Origin: Parcubacteria group bacterium GW2011_GWC1_41_7
GTDB lineage: Bacteria; Patescibacteriota; Minisyncoccia; UBA6257; HR35
Direction of reading: 5' to 3'
Length of the DNA stretch: 23,937 nucleotides
Assembly: GCA_000997465.1 (NCBI GenBank)
Contig: LCBW01000002.1
Span: forward strand, 1-23,937
This document shows positions 6,497-14,362 of the stretch, one piece after another. How positions within the stretch are numbered: the stretch's first letter is position 1; each line of letters opens with the position of its first letter. A model generated the notes under the pieces. The model had not been told where the DNA came from and searched no databases. It was given only the letters and a program-made list of their open reading frames with translations. A program made the position numbers and the translations under genes.

Positions 6497-7417
6497 TTAT
6501 GATTTTGAGCCCGACACAAGCTCCAATAATTCTTGGGTAATTTTTCCTTGACGCAATTTATTGAACGCAAGCGTACTTTCAAATATCATATCCGTTGCGT
6601 TCTCATACGCGCGCTGCATCGTAATCATACGCGCTGCAGCTTCTGATGAATTTGCCTCCAAAATCATAACATACAACAAATATGAAAATGAAAGTTCCGC
6701 AAGTACATCAACTAACTTTTGTGCGTTTGGTTCAAGCAAATACGCATATGCGTATGCGTCACTTTTTTCAACAACTGGATTTTTTTTCGGAGATAAATGC
6801 TCAATAACATCTGGCAAAGTTTTAGGATCAATTGGATACAGCTGAACCACAATTGCCTCTTGTTTTAAAATAGAGATGAAATTGTTAAAAATAACTTGAA
6901 TGGATGCATATGTTTCTTTTTCTACGGAAGCTCTTACATAATCGCGAAGCTCTTTGGTTTGCTCTCGAGAAATAATATTTTCAAAACGCTCAAACGAAAA
7001 AAGGAGCGGAATTTGTTTTTGTGAAAAATGTGCTTTTGCTTTTTTGCCAATAGTTGCCAAATCATAATTCCCCACGCCTATTTCATCAAGAAGCACTTCC
7101 GTCCTGCGGAAAATATTAAGATCAAATGTTCCTGCCAACCCCCGATCTGATGCAATAGTAATAACAAGTATTTTTTTGTCCTGCATTGTCCTACGGCCAC
7201 TTCCAAACAACGCGTGTTTTGGAAATTTTTCATTTCTTTTTTTCAGTTCATGCAAAAGAGAAAGAATTTCGCTCCCTAAGTTACGCGATTGCGTCATCAC
7301 ACCCTGCACTTTTCGCAATTTTACGGCTGAAATCAAATTCACTGACTTTGTCATCTTCTGAAAATTTTTCAGTGACTTGATGCGTGTTTTTAATTGTCGC
7401 AACGATGCTTGTTTCAT
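6497..7417 (-). CDS. atpG: F1Fo ATP synthase gamma subunit
   Basis: This is the rotating central shaft of F1. The N-terminal coiled-coil helix has the family pattern (LKTRIKSLKN...MTKSVNLISAVKLRK), the middle domain has ASDRGLAGTFD (~89-99), and the C-terminal helix has SSEAAARMITMQRAYENA and KLRQGKITQELLELVSG. The length of 306 residues is typical. It follows atpA by 10 nt and precedes atpD by 16 nt in the same operon. Confidence 0.97.
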   Translation of the reverse strand: MKQASLRQLKTRIKSLKNFQKMTKSVNLISAVKLRKVQGVMTQSRNLGSEILSLLHELKKRNEKFPKHALFGSGRRTMQDKKILVITIASDRGLAGTFDLNIFRRTEVLLDEIGVGNYDLATIGKKAKAHFSQKQIPLLFSFERFENIISREQTKELRDYVRASVEKETYASIQVIFNNFISILKQEAIVVQLYPIDPKTLPDVIEHLSPKKNPVVEKSDAYAYAYLLEPNAQKLVDVLAELSFSYLLYVMILEANSSEAAARMITMQRAYENATDMIFESTLAFNKLRQGKITQELLELVSGSKS

Positions 7418-7427
7418 CCTATATAGC

Positions 7428-8942
7428 TTATGCCTCTATTTTCTTCCGAAATGCTTCAATAAGCGATCGCATTTGATCTTCAATATCTTTTGTGACTTCT
7501 TGTTTTTCGCGAATTGCCTTTAGGGTTTTTTGTCCGGCGCTCTCAAGATACACAAAAAAATCCTGCTCCAATTGCCTCATACGCGAAAGCTCAATACCAT
7601 CCCAAAGTCCCTCAACCGCCCCAAACAGAAGCACCACCAATTTTTCAAATCCGACGGTTTTGAGGTTTTCTTGTTTTAATATTTCCAAAATAATTTTTCC
7701 GCGAAGCAATTTTTGCTTACTCTCGGGGGCAAGATCCGTAGTAACTTGTGCAAATGCTTCTAATTCTCGAAGCTGTGCTAAATCAAGTTTCAATTTTCCC
7801 GCAACCCGTTTCATTGCCTTTGTTTGCGCTTGCGATCCTACGCGCGAAACAGAGAGCCCAACTGAAATAGCCGGTCGAAATCCGGCGTTAAACAATTCGC
7901 TCTCTAAATAAATCTGTCCGTCAGTTATGGAGATAAGGTTGGTTGGAATATATGAAGAAATATCCCCGAGTTGTGTCTCACAAATAGGTAGCGCGGTGAG
8001 CGATCCACTCTCCTTTACGTTTGCGGCACGCTCCAATAGCCGCGAATGGGTATAAAAAATATCACCCGGATACGCCTCTCGGCCAACCGGACGCTTCAAA
8101 AGGAGTGAAAGTTCCCGCCATGACCATGCATGCTTCGTAAGGTCGTCATACACAACCACAACATCTTCCCCCATATCGCGAAAATATTCGCCAATTGCGC
8201 ATCCTGCGTATGGTGCAAGATACAAAAGTGCTGGCGCATCAGATGGCGCGGTTGCAACAATAATAGTGTATTCAAGCGCCCCCTCTTCTTTTAAAACCTC
8301 ATACATACGCCTCACTTTTGAAAGTTTTTGCCCTACTGCAACGTATACGCAGATAGGTCTTTTGATGTGATCATTTTTTTGATGCAAAATAATATCAAGC
8401 GCAATAGATGTTTTTCCAATTTGCCGGTCTCCTAAAATGAGCTCCCGCTGTCCTCTTCCAATTGGAATGAGCGCATCTATGATTTTAATGCCGGTATGCA
8501 ATGGGGTGCGCACCGGTGCACGTTCAATAACTCCAGGTGCTTCGCGCTCCAACGCATAACTTTGGTTTGTCTTCATTGTTCCTTTCCCATCCAATGGATC
8601 CCCAAGCGGAGTAATCACTCTCCCTAAAAGCTGTTTCCCGACTGGAACTTGAATAATTTGCTTGGTGCGCATCACCACATCACCTTCTTTTAAGGATGCG
8701 TTTCCTTGCAAAAATACCGCGCCAATCAAATCCTCCTCTAGATTTAAAGCAAGAACCGGAGTTTTTTTATCTTCGGTTTTAACCAGCAACACTTCATTTA
8801 ACTGCGCATCGGGCAATCCCGAAATCCATACCACCCCGTCCCCTACACGCATAATCCGACCCACTGCTTTTATTTGTGCATCGCTCTGTGTGCGTGACAA
8901 TTCCGCCTCGAGTTTTTGAATAAGAAATTTAATGTCTTCCAT
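7428..8942 (-). CDS. atpA: F1Fo ATP synthase alpha subunit
   Basis: This is the non-catalytic nucleotide-binding partner of beta in the F1 hexamer. It has 504 residues, the usual length. The P-loop reads GDRQIGKT (171-178), with Ile where most alpha subunits have Thr. The arginine finger lies in GLSVSRVGSQAQ (Arg 367). The RAPVRTPLHTGIKIIDALIPIGRG segment before the P-loop is canonical but for small changes. It starts 3 nt after the atpH stop, so translational coupling is likely. Confidence 0.98.
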   Translation of the reverse strand: MEDIKFLIQKLEAELSRTQSDAQIKAVGRIMRVGDGVVWISGLPDAQLNEVLLVKTEDKKTPVLALNLEEDLIGAVFLQGNASLKEGDVVMRTKQIIQVPVGKQLLGRVITPLGDPLDGKGTMKTNQSYALEREAPGVIERAPVRTPLHTGIKIIDALIPIGRGQRELILGDRQIGKTSIALDIILHQKNDHIKRPICVYVAVGQKLSKVRRMYEVLKEEGALEYTIIVATAPSDAPALLYLAPYAGCAIGEYFRDMGEDVVVVYDDLTKHAWSWRELSLLLKRPVGREAYPGDIFYTHSRLLERAANVKESGSLTALPICETQLGDISSYIPTNLISITDGQIYLESELFNAGFRPAISVGLSVSRVGSQAQTKAMKRVAGKLKLDLAQLRELEAFAQVTTDLAPESKQKLLRGKIILEILKQENLKTVGFEKLVVLLFGAVEGLWDGIELSRMRQLEQDFFVYLESAGQKTLKAIREKQEVTKDIEDQMRSLIEAFRKKIEA

Positions 8943-8945
8943 TGG

Positions 8946-9308
8946 TTACATAATAAGTCCCGACAAACTAAAATCAATAATCGTATGCTGTGTTTCGAAA
9001 ACTCCGCCCCCAACAAGCTGGTCATCATATACAACAGTCCATTCAATATGCTCTGCGCCCAGGCGTTTTCGAAGCTGATCAATAATAAAGGCCTGGGTAT
9101 CCAAAGAAACCGGATGGGCAAGGCGGAGCGTTCCCTGTATAATCCCTAAAACGCGTGATTGCCTTTGTTTCAATTGATCAATAATTTTAGGGAGCCTATG
9201 CACTTCTCCTTTTTTTGTCAAAAGTGCAACAAATGTACGCGCAAGCTGCGCCCCATTTTTGTTTGTATGCGTATTGCATAACGCTTCCGCCCAAATACGT
9301 TCGTTCAT
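8946..9308 (-). CDS. atpH: F1Fo ATP synthase delta subunit, short form
   Basis: This is the peripheral-stalk subunit that ties the top of F1 to subunit b. The C-terminal end, DQLVGGGVFETQHTIIDFSLSGLI, matches the delta-family signature. At 120 residues it is much shorter than the usual ~175-180, so the N-terminal helical domain must be reduced. The ATG overlaps the atpF stop by 4 nt (ATGA), a translational coupling arrangement that supports both ends. Confidence 0.88.
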   Translation of the reverse strand: MNERIWAEALCNTHTNKNGAQLARTFVALLTKKGEVHRLPKIIDQLKQRQSRVLGIIQGTLRLAHPVSLDTQAFIIDQLRKRLGAEHIEWTVVYDDQLVGGGVFETQHTIIDFSLSGLIM

Positions 9309-9787
9309 TTTTGTTTCAAAAGCGTTTCAATAAACTCTTTATTCAATCGCTCGTCTTTGAACATTTTTTTTGCAAAAGACAAAAAAACCTCGGGCATTTT
9401 TTTCTGTACACTCTCCAGCATGTCCATTTCAAGGTTCTTAAGCTCCTGCTCTATTTTTTTGCGCTCCCCTTTTTCAAAGGTCTGTAATTTTTTGCGTGCA
9501 TCTTCTTGTAGTTGCAGCGCCTCATCGTTAGTTTTTTTCAAGATATCCTCGCGCTCTATTTCAATTTTGCGCATGATATCTTGGCGCATGACTTGAATGC
9601 GATGCAACAGTTCAGTTGCCTCTTCCTGTCTACGCAGTCCCTCTTCTATTTTTTTTCTACGCTCATCAATAATATCCCCTAAGGGTTTATGCAAAAAGAA
9701 ATAGATGATTGCAACAATCAATCCAAAATTGACTGCTTGCGCAAGAAGCAACCCTCCGTTAATTCCTAATTCTCCTAAAACCTGCAT
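9305..9787 (-). CDS. atpF: F1Fo ATP synthase b subunit
   Basis: This is the peripheral-stalk membrane subunit. From the ATG at 9787 it has 160 residues: a short polar start (LGELGINGGL), one membrane helix (~9-32), then a long highly charged amphipathic helix (ERRKKIEEGLRRQEEA...) that forms the b dimer. The reading frame also allows a GTG start at 9823 adding 12 residues; I prefer 9787 because it gives the usual N-terminus of this family. No Shine-Dalgarno supports either start. Confidence 0.93.
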   Translation of the reverse strand: MQVLGELGINGGLLLAQAVNFGLIVAIIYFFLHKPLGDIIDERRKKIEEGLRRQEEATELLHRIQVMRQDIMRKIEIEREDILKKTNDEALQLQEDARKKLQTFEKGERKKIEQELKNLEMDMLESVQKKMPEVFLSFAKKMFKDERLNKEFIETLLKQK

Positions 9788-9877
9788 AAAAATGTATGGT
9801 AGTGAATAGCTCACCGTAATCACATATGCAGGGGTGTTGTGTACGCGAACGTTAACAACAACCCCCTCGCATATATG

Positions 9878-10159
9878 CTAATTGACAAATTTAATAAGTA
9901 ACGCGATAACAAGCACATAAATAGCAACTGCTTCTGCAAACGCGATAGACAAAATCATAGCGGTTTGCACCTTTGGTGCGGCCTCAGGATTGCGTCCAAT
10001 GCTCTCCATTGCTTTTGCTCCGATTTTTCCAATTGCAAGTGCTGGGAAAATAACTCCAAGCGCAATAGTCAAACCTGCAAGCATATTTGATGAGATAGCT
10101 GATGTCCAAAGACCTGATTGCGCAACCATTTGCGTTGCTGTTGCGACAGCTTCTTCCAT
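9878..10159 (-). CDS. atpE: F1Fo ATP synthase c subunit (rotor ring)
   Basis: This 93-residue hairpin of two membrane helices joins at the polar RNPEA loop (56-60). The ion-binding carboxylate is Glu76 in SIAFAEAVAIY. The residues next to it (Ala, Val, Ala) lack the Ser/Thr and the helix-1 Gln typical of sodium-binding c subunits, which suggests proton coupling (inference). A polar ~22-residue N-terminal stretch precedes helix 1. A 90-nt gap to the preferred atpF start may help give the higher c expression needed. Confidence 0.95.
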   Translation of the reverse strand: MEEAVATATQMVAQSGLWTSAISSNMLAGLTIALGVIFPALAIGKIGAKAMESIGRNPEAAPKVQTAMILSIAFAEAVAIYVLVIALLIKFVN

Positions 10160-10170
10160 TTTAGATATGT

Positions 10171-10872
10171 TTAATGATCATGCGATAATGCGACCTTTAA
10201 GAATATGGTTGTCAGTGTAGTGAAAATAAGCGCCTGTACGAATCCAACAAAAATTTCCAGTCCCAAAAATGGTATAGGCGCTCCATATGATGCAATCACC
10301 GATATGACCGTAAGTAACACTTCTCCTGCAAAAATATTTCCAAATAACCTCAAAGAGAAGGATAAAATTTTAGCAAGCTCTCCAAAAATTTCAAGCGGTC
10401 CGATGATATTTATAAACTTCTTTACATAGTCCATTTTGAGCGTCCAAAGTGCAATCGCGTTAGTTCCAATGACTGCAATCAGCCCTAAAGTAAGCGTCAT
10501 ATTCAAGTCAGAAAATGTGGAACGAATAAGTGGGAAGCTTTTCCCATGCTCAGTTACTAAAATACTCCCAACCCCCGGCAAAATACCCATCCAGTTTGAA
10601 ACAACAATGAAGAAGAAAAAAGCAAAAAGTACCGGAAAAAAGAATTTTGTTTTTTTGGTATCCGTTAAGATACCATCATAAAAATTAAAAAATCCCTCAT
10701 AGAGCATCTCCAAAAGTGATTGCCCGGTGCCCGGAACTTCCTTGAATTTTCTGCTTGATAAAAATAAAAGCAAAAAAATAGCGCCTACGGCGAGCGTACT
10801 TGCAAGGAGTGAATTAGTGACGCCAAATTTGCCGACAAAAAAAATAATCTCCGGCTTGAACTCTATATTCAT
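10171..10872 (-). CDS. atpB: F1Fo ATP synthase a subunit
   Basis: This is the stator membrane subunit forming the ion half-channels against the c-ring. Its 233 residues have about five to six hydrophobic helices. The essential arginine is Arg175 in SFSLRLFGNIFAGE, followed by the last helix pair. It is the first gene of the atp operon; no atpI is present upstream. It starts with an ATG 17 nt after a TATAAT box. Confidence 0.96.
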   Translation of the reverse strand: MNIEFKPEIIFFVGKFGVTNSLLASTLAVGAIFLLLFLSSRKFKEVPGTGQSLLEMLYEGFFNFYDGILTDTKKTKFFFPVLFAFFFFIVVSNWMGILPGVGSILVTEHGKSFPLIRSTFSDLNMTLTLGLIAVIGTNAIALWTLKMDYVKKFINIIGPLEIFGELAKILSFSLRLFGNIFAGEVLLTVISVIASYGAPIPFLGLEIFVGFVQALIFTTLTTIFLKVALSHDH

Positions 10873-10889
10873 GGATAATCAACGATTCA

Positions 10890-10974
10890 ATTATACGGCA
10901 TGAATTTAGCAAAATAAAGTGAAATTTTTACACTAAAACAACATCAAGCATGGTGCAAGATAAAAAATTGTCAA
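10890..10974 (-). promoter_or_regulatory. Putative promoter of the atp operon
   Basis: On the minus strand a perfect TATAAT lies at 10890-10895, 17 nt before the atpB start, which would leave a leader of about 10 nt. A perfect TTGACA lies further upstream (10969-10974), but no good -10 sits 16-18 nt after it. The first box is the better candidate. Confidence 0.5.
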
Positions 10975-10994
10975 AAAATAAGATAAAACTTTAG

Positions 10995-11076
10995 CGGAGA
11001 GGACAGGAGTCGAACCTGCAAGCCCTTTCGGGCGCCAGTTTTCAAGACTGGTGCATTACCATTCTGCCACCTCTCC
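10995..11076 (-). tRNA. tRNA-Ser, anticodon UGA
   Basis: This is an 82-nt class II tRNA. The acceptor stem is GGAGAGG/CCTCTCC, the anticodon stem CCAGT/ACTGG has loop CTTGAAA (anticodon TGA, reading UCN codons), and there is a long variable arm GCCCGAAAGGGC and the T-loop GTTCGACTC. The discriminator is G, and the next bases (CTA) show that CCA is not encoded. It lies 122 nt upstream of atpB on the same strand. Confidence 0.97.
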
Positions 11077-11088
11077 AAACACTAGTCA

Positions 11089-11102
11089 ATTATACAATTA
11101 TA
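11089..11102 (-). promoter_or_regulatory. -10 boxes for tRNA-Ser(UGA)
   Basis: Two TATAAT boxes occur on the minus strand, at 11089-11094 and 11097-11102. The nearer one is 12 nt before the tRNA, suiting a short leader. No consensus -35 is seen. Confidence 0.5.
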
Positions 11103-11112
11103 ATAGGGCTAA

Positions 11113-11415
11113 TTAAAATGACACGGATACATGCGGCGTCCGCAAAACGGTAAACCGCAAGCGCAGTTGTGACGTTCCCGCAGGGATAAGCCGCAATTGT
11201 AGCGCCCGTTTTATATGGACAAACTCTTTTGGCCAGAGAACAAAATCAAAGAGCAGGGGTTGCTTATTATCTCGCTTGAGTAGTGGTTCCCTCTATAAGC
11301 GGCTCGGGAATTCCGGTTGCTCAAATATTGACGGCTTGTGGGTTATTTTCTTATACCCTAAAAACAACAACCACACGATAACAAGAAATAAAAGTATTTT
11401 CTCAATTTTTCCCAT
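11113..11415 (-). pseudogene. Small membrane-protein frame interrupted by an in-frame TAG
   Basis: From the ATG at 11415 the frame encodes a 40-residue piece: short charged start, one strong membrane helix (KILLFLVIVWLLFLGY), then a basic-to-polar segment. A TAG follows at 11293-11295. Reading on in the same frame gives 59 more sense codons up to a TAA at 11113-11115, 101 codons in all. The second half has alternating hydrophobic and polar residues (LQLRLIP, QLRLRFTVL, HVSVSF), like beta strands, and no ATG of its own. It may be a real 99-residue protein disrupted by a point mutation, a 40-residue protein followed by non-coding DNA, or a readthrough gene. A TATAAT 8 nt before the ATG suggests transcription with almost no leader. 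Confidence 0.5.
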
Positions 11416-11423
11416 TGTGTGTC

Positions 11424-11449
11424 ATTATACGTATCTTCCCTATTATAAT
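11424..11449. promoter_or_regulatory. Divergent promoter region with near-leaderless starts
   Basis: On plus, TATAAT at 11444-11449 ends 9 nt before the ATG at 11459. On minus, TATAAT at 11424-11429 ends 8 nt before the ATG at 11415. The palindrome ATTATAAT (11442-11449) also gives a perfect minus-strand -10 at the same place as the plus one, so this may be a symmetric bidirectional -10. No consensus -35 is visible. Confidence 0.5.
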
Positions 11450-11458
11450 TTATATATC

Positions 11459-12679
11459 ATGCAAAGAACATATGACATCCGCGGAACCGTTCCTGATGAA
11501 ATAAATCCGGGTATGGCAATTTTTTTAGCAAAAAAGTTTTCAGCATTTTTAAAACAAAAAAAATATCCTGCGCGCATTATTTTGGCCGCAGATAAACGAA
11601 AAAGCAGTCCGGAACTTCTCTATGCGTTTAAAAAAGGATTCGAGGGGGAGGTGCAAGAAATTGGATACACATCGACTCCTATTTTTTATCATGAAGTGTT
11701 GAGACGCAATTTGCCCGGCGTCATGATTACCGCATCACATCTTCCTCCAAAATTCAACGGGTTCAAATGCTATTTGCCTAATAATAATATGTGGATTTTT
11801 AAAGGGAAATTTCCACAAAATAATACCACAATGCGCCTTACGGTCCCTAAAGAAGAGCGACCGCGCGTTCAAAAAGAAATTCTTCTTGCTTATGTGCAGG
11901 AGCTCAAAAAACACATCATTCTAAAGAAAAAACATACCCTTTCATTCTCATCAACGCATAGCCTGAATGCCGACCTGATATCTTTGCTCCCAAAAGTATT
12001 TCCAAATATTTCCCTTTCAAAAAAATCTCTATGGAATATAACCTCTGATTATGATGGTGATCGGGTATTTATTTCCTACAAAAAAAAATTACTGCTTCCC
12101 GAAGATGTTTTTTATATTCTTTTGCAAAATACATCCTATAAAAAAATCGGTATTCCTAAAAATGTAAGCAATGCGCTTATACAAAAATTCCCGGAAAAAT
12201 CATTTTTTTTCATAAAAACCGGACACAAAAACTTCAAAGACGCATACAATAAAAAACATCTTGATTTTGCCATGGAGTACTCACATCATATTTATTTTTT
12301 TAAAGAACTAAAAACCGAAGCGCCGCTTCTGATGCCCTTAAAACTGCTCCAATTTTCAGAAAAACACGATATGGCCAAGCATCTTATAGATAATCCATTT
12401 TTTGCAAAACGCTATGATGTGATGCTGAAACACACAAACACACATACCGCAATTGCTGAATTTTCGCGGCTCTGGGAAAAAAATTTTTCGGTTACAATAA
12501 AACAATTTGATGGCTATGAAATAATTATTCACGATAAAAAAACATACATCGGACGTATTCATATTCGCACCTCAAATACAGAAAAAAGGATTGTACGAGC
12601 ATGCATAGACGCGTCGACACGCTCCTCTTTTGTATATCTTAAACGCATAACATCTCAATGGCTCAAGAAGAATTCTTAA
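11459..12679 (+). CDS. Phosphohexomutase (phosphoglucomutase/phosphomannomutase family), short and divergent
   Basis: It should interconvert hexose 1- and 6-phosphates for nucleotide-sugar and wall precursor synthesis. All four active-site motifs survive: YDIRG at the start, TASHLPPKFNG with phospho-Ser93, the metal loop DYDGDR (197-202), the sugar-binding loop EYSHH (273-277, usually GEMSGH), and the phosphate loop RTSNTE (370-375). At 406 residues it is shorter than the usual ~450, and the segments between motifs are Lys- and Phe-rich and diverged. The start is the ATG at 11459, because the family begins with this motif; about 60 upstream in-frame codons are unrelated. It overlaps mltG by 22 nt, so the two are co-transcribed. 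Substrate cannot be assigned. Confidence 0.87.
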   Translation: MQRTYDIRGTVPDEINPGMAIFLAKKFSAFLKQKKYPARIILAADKRKSSPELLYAFKKGFEGEVQEIGYTSTPIFYHEVLRRNLPGVMITASHLPPKFNGFKCYLPNNNMWIFKGKFPQNNTTMRLTVPKEERPRVQKEILLAYVQELKKHIILKKKHTLSFSSTHSLNADLISLLPKVFPNISLSKKSLWNITSDYDGDRVFISYKKKLLLPEDVFYILLQNTSYKKIGIPKNVSNALIQKFPEKSFFFIKTGHKNFKDAYNKKHLDFAMEYSHHIYFFKELKTEAPLLMPLKLLQFSEKHDMAKHLIDNPFFAKRYDVMLKHTNTHTAIAEFSRLWEKNFSVTIKQFDGYEIIIHDKKTYIGRIHIRTSNTEKRIVRACIDASTRSSFVYLKRITSQWLKKNS

Positions 12680-13668
12680 AAAAATTACTGAAACTCTATC
12701 CGTATGTCGTGACTATTTTTTTTGTCTTGATAATCGGAATTTATTCAATATATCAGACAATGGTTCCAGTTTTCCTCCCTTCCCCCGGAAAAGAACTATA
12801 CATTGCTCCCAAAACAAGTTTGCGTGAAATTTCAAACACGCTCGAGCGTGAAGGGATTGTGCGTTCTGCATTTTTTTTCCGCCTATATCTTGGAGCAACC
12901 GATAGAGCTCTCACCATCAAGCCCGGTAAATATGTATTTGAAGGATCGCTTGATTTTCAAAAATTATCCAACACGCTTACGAAGGGCGGCGAAGGAATTT
13001 CTGTCACCATTCCCGAGGGCTTAACGCTTATTGAAATACAGGATATTTTGAAATCAAATGGACTCAAGGTAAATTTTTCCACGTTACGCCTTGCTGATTT
13101 TCCCGAAAGCGAACTACTAAAATATTTTTCTTCTTCAACTCCCTTGGAGGGATTTTTAGCGCCTGATACGTATGAATTTTTTCCCGAAGAAAAAAATACT
13201 GAAATCGCTCAAAAATTTTTGAAAAACTTTAATAAAAAATTCCTTCCTGAAATTCTCAAGCATGCGGATGAAAATTTGTATCAAAAACTTATTCTCGCAT
13301 CTATTATCGAAAAAGAGGTGCGCCAATTGGAAGACGGGAAAATTGTTGCAGGAATACTGGAAAAACGCATTACCTCCGGAAAGCGCCTTGAGGTTGATTC
13401 AACTGCGGCATATGAACGTTGTATTGCGTACCCCTGCAGTTGGGCCGTGTCTTCCTCTCAATTAAAAACCGCAACTCCCTACAACACGTATCGTATAAGC
13501 GGATACCCTCCAACCCCCATATCAAATCCAAGCGTATGGGCGCTGACTGCCTCTCTTGAACCGCAACCTTCGCAATTTTGGTATTATCTCACTAATAAAA
13601 ATGGGAAAACAATTTTTGCAAAAACATTTGTCGAACATACGCGCAATATCAGAAAATATCTTAAATAA
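12658..13668 (+). CDS. mltG: Endolytic murein transglycosylase MltG (YceG-like)
   Basis: It cleaves nascent peptidoglycan strands at the membrane and may set glycan length. Residues ~13-33 form one membrane anchor and the rest is extracytoplasmic. A LysM-like region (~45-115) is followed by the catalytic domain with EGFLAPDTYEF (~164-174), the catalytic Glu218 in LASIIEKEV, and TPYNTYRISGYPPTPISNP near the end. The 336 residues are normal. It overlaps the phosphohexomutase end by 22 nt; no Shine-Dalgarno is visible, so coupling is likely. Confidence 0.95.
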   Translation: MAQEEFLKKLLKLYPYVVTIFFVLIIGIYSIYQTMVPVFLPSPGKELYIAPKTSLREISNTLEREGIVRSAFFFRLYLGATDRALTIKPGKYVFEGSLDFQKLSNTLTKGGEGISVTIPEGLTLIEIQDILKSNGLKVNFSTLRLADFPESELLKYFSSSTPLEGFLAPDTYEFFPEEKNTEIAQKFLKNFNKKFLPEILKHADENLYQKLILASIIEKEVRQLEDGKIVAGILEKRITSGKRLEVDSTAAYERCIAYPCSWAVSSSQLKTATPYNTYRISGYPPTPISNPSVWALTASLEPQPSQFWYYLTNKNGKTIFAKTFVEHTRNIRKYLK

Positions 13669-13707
13669 AAAATAAACGTGCCATAACATTTTTTTATATA
13701 CTACTTT

Positions 13708-14016
13708 CTAGTGTTTAATGCTCTCAATGAGCACCTCGCTATAGTTATTAGTATATCCTTTTTTCTTACGATATCGTACTTTTGATTTGAATTTCCAAAC
13801 TGTTATTTTCTTTTTAGTATCGCGTACAATTTTCCCCGTTACGCTCGCTTTTGAAAGATAAGGATTCCCCACCTCAAAAGCTCCTGTTCCCGAAATAAGA
13901 AGTACTTTATCGAAAACAACAGCATCTCCATTTCGCTTTTTCACGCGCTGTAAAACAATCTTTTTCCCTTCTTCAACGATATATTGCCTGCCACTCGTTT
14001 CAATAACCGCAATCAT
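13708..14016 (-). CDS. rplU: Ribosomal protein bL21
   Basis: This is a large-subunit protein that binds 23S rRNA. Its 102 residues fit L21: MIAVIETSGRQYIVEEG at the start, VLLISG in the middle, and a basic KFKSKVRYRKKKGY stretch before the end. The usual neighbour rpmA (bL27) is not in the window on either side, so the common rplU-rpmA pair is split here. The gene is convergent with mltG. Confidence 0.95.
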   Translation of the reverse strand: MIAVIETSGRQYIVEEGKKIVLQRVKKRNGDAVVFDKVLLISGTGAFEVGNPYLSKASVTGKIVRDTKKKITVWKFKSKVRYRKKKGYTNNYSEVLIESIKH

Positions 14017-14071
14017 AGTATGTGTGTATTGCTCCCCTTGCGATCAAAATAAAATGACGCAGAGAGCGTGT

Positions 14072-14362
14072 TTAAAAATTAAGGTATAAAAGATACCCGA
14101 TAAATAACACCAAAAAAGCAAAAACCACTGTGTTTATTTTATCAAAAATTTTTGATTTGAGAAGCCGCCCTAACGCAAGATTTAAAGCCCATAAACACAA
14201 AAAACTCAAGGAAATAAGGGGTAAATTCTGTTTATAAATGAATTGACTTGTTTCGGGGCTCGGATGCTTGATAAAGGCAATTTGTGGTGTCATAGAAAAT
14301 AGGTATAACAAAACCCACCCCAATACCAAAATACCTAAAAACCATAAATCTTTTTTCTTCAT
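14072..14362 (-). CDS. Small membrane protein, three predicted helices
   Basis: The 96-residue product has hydrophobic segments at ~5-23, ~48-66 and ~74-94, separated by short polar loops. I recognise no family. Its ATG overlaps the murG stop by 4 nt (ATGA), so it is translationally coupled to murG. This makes it a candidate helper in cell-wall synthesis or simply a conserved small envelope protein. Confidence 0.8.
   Translation of the reverse strand: MKKKDLWFLGILVLGWVLLYLFSMTPQIAFIKHPSPETSQFIYKQNLPLISLSFLCLWALNLALGRLLKSKIFDKINTVVFAFLVLFIGYLLYLNF

Noticed and set aside
6481..6582. 34-codon upstream extension of atpD
   Set aside because: It overlaps atpG and has no similarity to beta subunits.
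11113..11210. Cys-rich minus-strand frame (CxCG...CH pattern) resembling a SEC-C zinc motif
   Set aside because: The frame has no start codon, is closed by a TAA just upstream, and the Cys codons arise from the repeated TGCGG words; the spacing also does not fit SEC-C.
14359..14362. Alternative genetic code with UGA as Gly
   Set aside because: murG and atpF end in TGA at normal protein ends with ATGA overlaps, so UGA is a stop.
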